Below, one piece after another: positions 5,917 through 8,102 of a stretch of 8,102 nt of DNA. The stretch comes from an uncultured Collinsella sp. (GTDB lineage: Bacteria > Actinomycetota > Coriobacteriia > Coriobacteriales > Coriobacteriaceae). A model generated the notes under the pieces. The model saw only the letters and a program-made list of their open reading frames with translations. It had not been told where the DNA came from and ran no database searches. Location: positions 1 to 8,102 of the forward strand of contig CAAETD010000004.1 in assembly GCA_900758885.1 (NCBI GenBank). Direction: 5' to 3'. A program made the translations under genes and the position numbers. Each line of letters starts with the position of its first letter. Positions within the stretch are counted from its first letter, which is position 1.

Positions 5917-7278
5917 CTAGACCGGCTTGACCTCCAGCTTTATCCCCTCGGCGCAGGAGTCGCCCAAAACATCCGAAAGGGCCCAGGTCGCATATAGCGG
6001 CAAATAGAGAACCGCTCCGTTGCGCTCAACGTTGCCTCTCGAGAAAACAATCCCGAGCCTTACGCCATATTCAGCCGTATCAAGCACATGACCGAGCGCA
6101 GCGTGCGCGTGGTAATAGGAGCCCGATTTAACCTCGATCGGAACAGCCGTCCCATCCGGTCCATCGACCACAAAGTCCACTTCACCGCGCTTTTTTGTCT
6201 GATAGTAGTAAAGCTGGCGATTTTGGGCAGCCAGCTGCTGGGCCACCACGTTTTCGTAAATGCCGCCCAGATTGGGCTCCTTGCTATCAAGATACGCCGC
6301 TTGGGCGACTCCAACGGGGTAGCGCGCCATCAACATGCCCGTATCCGATTGGTATAGCTTGAACTGCGATGGCCGTGCCGTCTTGAGCAGGGGCGACTTT
6401 GGCTCGGTTACGATATCGGCTTTGAGAGCAACGCCGGCATCGACAAGCCAGACAAAATCTCGCTGGTACTTCTCATAATGCGCCTTGGGGTCAATGGAAT
6501 TGAGCACGAAACGCTTGTGTTCGCCCTCAAGCATAATGGGGAGCTGATCGTAGATGCTCTGCACCTGAAGGGCACGCCCGCTTGCATACTTGGAAATATC
6601 CCGTCGGTACTGTTCGTTGAGCTCGGACTGTAGCTGACGAACAGAGGCAAGGTCGCCCCGCGTGTCAAGGAAACGCTGCACGACCTCCGGCATTCCGCCG
6701 ACAACGGTATAGGTCCTGAAGTTTGCCATCATCGCGTCATGAATGTAACCAGGAATGGGCTTCTCGCTGATACACGCGTCGCGTATCGTTTGGCGAGCCC
6801 CCTCGCTCACCCCGGTTGCCCAGCAAAACTCCTCAAAATCGAGCGGGAACATCCTAAGCTCGTGGACATACCCCACGGGATAGGACCTGACACCCTTGAA
6901 CTGGGTCCCAAGCATTGACCCCGAAAACGCCCAGCGGCACCTCCCGTCCTCAACAAGGAACTTTGCCATCGTCATGATGTCGGGGGCCTCTTGGACCTCA
7001 TCGATAAACACGAGCGTTTTGCCTGGCGCTATCGGCTTTCCCGAAAGAAGCGTCACCCTGCTGATGAAATCATCGGCATCTCGCGCCTCGAGAAGAGCAT
7101 CTTTTGCCTGGCGATTTTCCATGAGGTTGAGTTCGATGTAGGTTGCGTGGTTGGCTTTGCCAAACGCGCGAATCGAATAGCTTTTGCCGATCTGGCGAGA
7201 ACCCGTGATGAATAAGGCCTTTTGCTCGGCAGACTTCAGCCAACGCTCCAGCTCTGCCGCTATTTTCCTGCGCAGCAT
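5917..7278 (-). CDS. AAA ATPase with DUF4143 (ATP-binding protein of unknown role)
   Basis: A 453-aa member of the AAA_14/DUF4143 family, common in gut bacteria and of unknown function. The Walker A is GSRQIGKS (26-33, Lys32) and the Walker B is TLVFIDEVQE (88-97, Asp93/Glu94). A sensor-like WAFSGSMLG follows. The C-terminal part has GEVDFVV (365-371) and PIEVKSG (380-386); Asp368, Glu382 and Lys384 have the spacing of a PD-(D/E)XK nuclease-like core. Both ATPase and nuclease-like residues are intact. I chose ATG 7278 because GAGGGGAG lies just upstream; two ATGs at 7302/7299 in the same frame lack a ribosome site. A row count gives 50% GC at 6181-6240, lower than the transporter, which suggests acquisition by transfer. 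The gene stands alone, with an unusual repeat-bearing leader. DNA binding or a defence role is inference. Confidence 0.92.
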   Translation of the reverse strand: MLRRKIAAELERWLKSAEQKALFITGSRQIGKSYSIRAFGKANHATYIELNLMENRQAKDALLEARDADDFISRVTLLSGKPIAPGKTLVFIDEVQEAPDIMTMAKFLVEDGRCRWAFSGSMLGTQFKGVRSYPVGYVHELRMFPLDFEEFCWATGVSEGARQTIRDACISEKPIPGYIHDAMMANFRTYTVVGGMPEVVQRFLDTRGDLASVRQLQSELNEQYRRDISKYASGRALQVQSIYDQLPIMLEGEHKRFVLNSIDPKAHYEKYQRDFVWLVDAGVALKADIVTEPKSPLLKTARPSQFKLYQSDTGMLMARYPVGVAQAAYLDSKEPNLGGIYENVVAQQLAAQNRQLYYYQTKKRGEVDFVVDGPDGTAVPIEVKSGSYYHAHAALGHVLDTAEYGVRLGIVFSRGNVERNGAVLYLPLYATWALSDVLGDSCAEGIKLEVKPV

Positions 7279-7302
7279 AGGCTCTCCCCTCAGTGTCATC
7301 AA

Positions 7303-7401
7303 ATGAAATGCAAAGTTTTATGCGCTTGATTATCGATGAAATGTAGGATTTTTAGAACCTAAAATCGGATGAAATGCAGAGATTTAGGATTATAAGCAGA
7401 A
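7303..7401 (-). repeat. Three motif copies with exact 33-bp period upstream of the ATPase gene
   Basis: ATGAAATG (plus strand; CATTTCAT on the minus) occurs at 7303-7310, 7336-7343 and 7369-7376, each 33 bases apart. Similarity extends beyond the 8-mer. On the minus strand each copy is preceded by an AT-rich block resembling TAAAA...TG or TAAAA...TA, and copies 2 and 3 are followed by C(C)GAT. The row 7321-7380 is 35% GC by count, far below the genes. The repeats start 25 bases before the ATPase ATG. They may be binding sites for a regulator, perhaps the ATPase itself, or structured leader RNA. Confidence 0.8.
7389..7394 (-). promoter_or_regulatory. Candidate -10 (TATAAT) for the ATPase gene
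   Basis: A consensus TATAAT is read on the minus strand, 110 bases upstream of the chosen ATG at 7278. No good -35 is seen at 16-18 bases, where the sequence is GC-rich. If this is the promoter, transcription would begin near 7382. At least two of the three 33-bp-spaced motifs would then be inside the transcribed leader. Confidence 0.4.
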
Positions 7402-7416
7402 AGAAGGGGCAGCCCC
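7401..7416 (-). terminator. Possible weak terminator after the TIGR04076-type gene
   Basis: On the minus strand GGGG-CTG-CCCC (7406-7416) is followed by TTCTTTCT. The short GC stem with a T-rich tail lies 46 bases after the gene's stop and just beyond the 33-bp palindrome. The stem is only 4-5 bp and the tail is interrupted by C, so this is tentative. It may act together with the palindrome. Confidence 0.35.
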
Positions 7417-7420
7417 GGCG

Positions 7421-7453
7421 AATGTGACAAAGGGACTGTCCCTTTGTCACATT
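7421..7453. repeat. Perfect 33-bp palindrome, copy 3 of the TGTGACAAAG family
   Basis: AATGTGACAAAGGGAC (7421-7436), a central T at 7437, and the exact reverse complement (7438-7453). All 16 pairs match, making this the intact reference for the copies at 3906 and 5872. It lies 8 bases downstream of the stop of the TIGR04076-type gene on the minus strand. Confidence 0.92.
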
Positions 7454-7461
7454 GCGCTCGA

Positions 7462-7791
7462 CTACTCGTCGACGATCTCGGCAAGCCAGACGTTCAGCGT
7501 ATCGACTTCGGGGCAACAGAACTTTGCCGTGCCGGGCTCGTTGCCAGGCACGGTTCCGCCATAGCGCAGGATATCGATATAGGGAAAGCCCACATGGCAG
7601 GCCATGGCGCACATCTTGCCGCGGTCTCGGTCAAAGTCAAAAACGTCGCCCGGCTTGTGACCATGGTGGCAGCGGCACGCACCCAGCTGGTCCACGCAGC
7701 TCACGCGGATTCGTGGACGCTTGCCCCGCGGCGCGCCGAGCGGCTTGCCCCCGCCCGCAGGCTTGATGCCGCCCTCGCCAGCATTACTCAT
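7462..7791 (-). CDS. Small Cys/His-rich protein, TIGR04076 type
   Basis: A 109-aa protein resembling the TIGR04076 family of unknown function. Hallmarks are VSCVDQLGACRCHHGHKPGD (30-49), a CAMAC segment (61-65), FPYIDILRYGG (69-79), and a late FCCPEVD (91-97). Cysteines at 32, 39, 41, 61, 65, 92 and 93 and histidines at 42, 43, 45 and 66 suggest metal or iron-sulphur binding, which is inference. About 27 Gly/Pro/Arg-rich residues precede the conserved part and look like a flexible tail. The ATG at 7791 lies inside the end of the upstream kinase gene: the sequence ATGAGTAA holds this start and the kinase stop, an 8-base overlap. No clear ribosome site is seen, so translation is probably coupled to the kinase. 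It is cytoplasmic, with no signal or membrane segment. Confidence 0.85.
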   Translation of the reverse strand: MSNAGEGGIKPAGGGKPLGAPRGKRPRIRVSCVDQLGACRCHHGHKPGDVFDFDRDRGKMCAMACHVGFPYIDILRYGGTVPGNEPGTAKFCCPEVDTLNVWLAEIVDE

Positions 7792-8102
7792 GGTCGATCA
7801 CATCCAGGCAGGCCTCGATAGGAAGGCCGGCCGATTTGTCCTCTTGGTCGGCATTGCGCTCGATAAGCTCAGCCACCACACGCATGGCATCGGCCGTTGC
7901 GCGCTGCAGGCTCCAACCGGCCATCACGCGGCCGACGAGCACCGCCGAGAACGTGTCGCCCGTGCCCGGGAAGTAGACCGGAATGAGCTCAAAGGGAATC
8001 GTAAAGCACTCCCCCGCCACATGGTCGTAACCGATAACCGCGTTCGTGCCATTGACTACGGCGCTCGTAATGACCACAGACTTGGCACCCAGCTCACGCA
8101 CG
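7784..8102 (-). CDS. Pyridoxal/pyridoxamine kinase, C-terminal part (runs off right edge)
   Basis: The last 105 codons of a ribokinase-like (PfkB-superfamily) kinase that phosphorylates vitamin B6 vitamers with ATP. The motif FPGTGDTFSAVLVG holds the GTGD anion hole with the catalytic-base Asp at visible residue 49. The preceding IPFELIPVY is typical of the PdxY/pyridoxamine-kinase branch rather than sugar kinases, and the helix GWSLQRATADAMRVV follows as in this family. The first visible codon (8099-8101) is GTG inside the frame, not a true start; about two thirds of the protein lies beyond the window. The stop overlaps the start of the Cys/His-rich gene by 8 bases, so the two form an operon. 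A hydroxymethylpyrimidine kinase is the main alternative and less likely. Confidence 0.85.
   Translation of the reverse strand, partial: VRELGAKSVVITSAVVNGTNAVIGYDHVAGECFTIPFELIPVYFPGTGDTFSAVLVGRVMAGWSLQRATADAMRVVAELIERNADQEDKSAGLPIEACLDVIDHE

Noticed and set aside
7303..7401. CRISPR array
   Set aside because: The conserved part is only about 8-20 bases, the unit is 33 bp in total, and there are only three copies with similar rather than unique spacers and no cas genes.
7528..7556. Inverted repeat CCGTGCC...GGCACGG
   Set aside because: It lies within the TIGR04076-type coding sequence, is only 7 bp, and is explained by GC-rich codons.

Overview
The window looks like a chromosomal segment from a high-GC gut actinobacterium, most likely Collinsella or a close coriobacterial relative. 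Hand counts of single 60-base rows support high GC in the housekeeping genes (63% at 4201-4260). The intergenic palindromes, of the type TGTGACAAAGGG...CCCTTTGTCACA, also look like those I associate with Collinsella. The genus call rests on recollection, not on a search.

Layout, left to right. (1) 1-1616, minus strand: the 5' part of an amino-acid ABC transporter permease, preceded by its substrate-binding lipoprotein. The two are 9 bases apart and clearly one operon. The lipoprotein gene has an AT-rich upstream region with an exact 12-bp tandem repeat, and beyond that a long imperfect inverted repeat. (2) 1797-3736, minus strand: a LacX-like aldose 1-epimerase with a good terminator, preceded by an unrecognised single-pass membrane protein with a very acidic N-terminal half. 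(3) 3737-3996: a divergent intergenic region holding two strong palindromes. (4) 3997-5721, plus strand: an MFS drug/sugar-efflux type transporter starting at TTG, then a low-molecular-weight protein tyrosine phosphatase, probably co-transcribed. (5) 5722-5916: a convergent gap filled with inverted and direct repeats. (6) 5917-7278, minus strand: an AAA/DUF4143 ATPase with a nuclease-like C-terminal motif. Its AT-rich leader carries three copies of a motif spaced exactly 33 bp apart. (7) 7421-8102, minus strand: another copy of the palindrome, then a small Cys/His-rich TIGR04076-type protein whose start overlaps the end of a pyridoxal/pyridoxamine kinase that runs off the right edge.

The genes form several small independent units: amino-acid uptake, sugar mutarotation, efflux plus phosphatase, and vitamin B6 salvage. 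No phage, transposase, CRISPR array, tRNA or rRNA gene is visible. The least explained parts are the periodic leader of the ATPase, the repeat-filled intergenic spaces, and the acidic membrane protein. I do not see a complete new multi-gene system.
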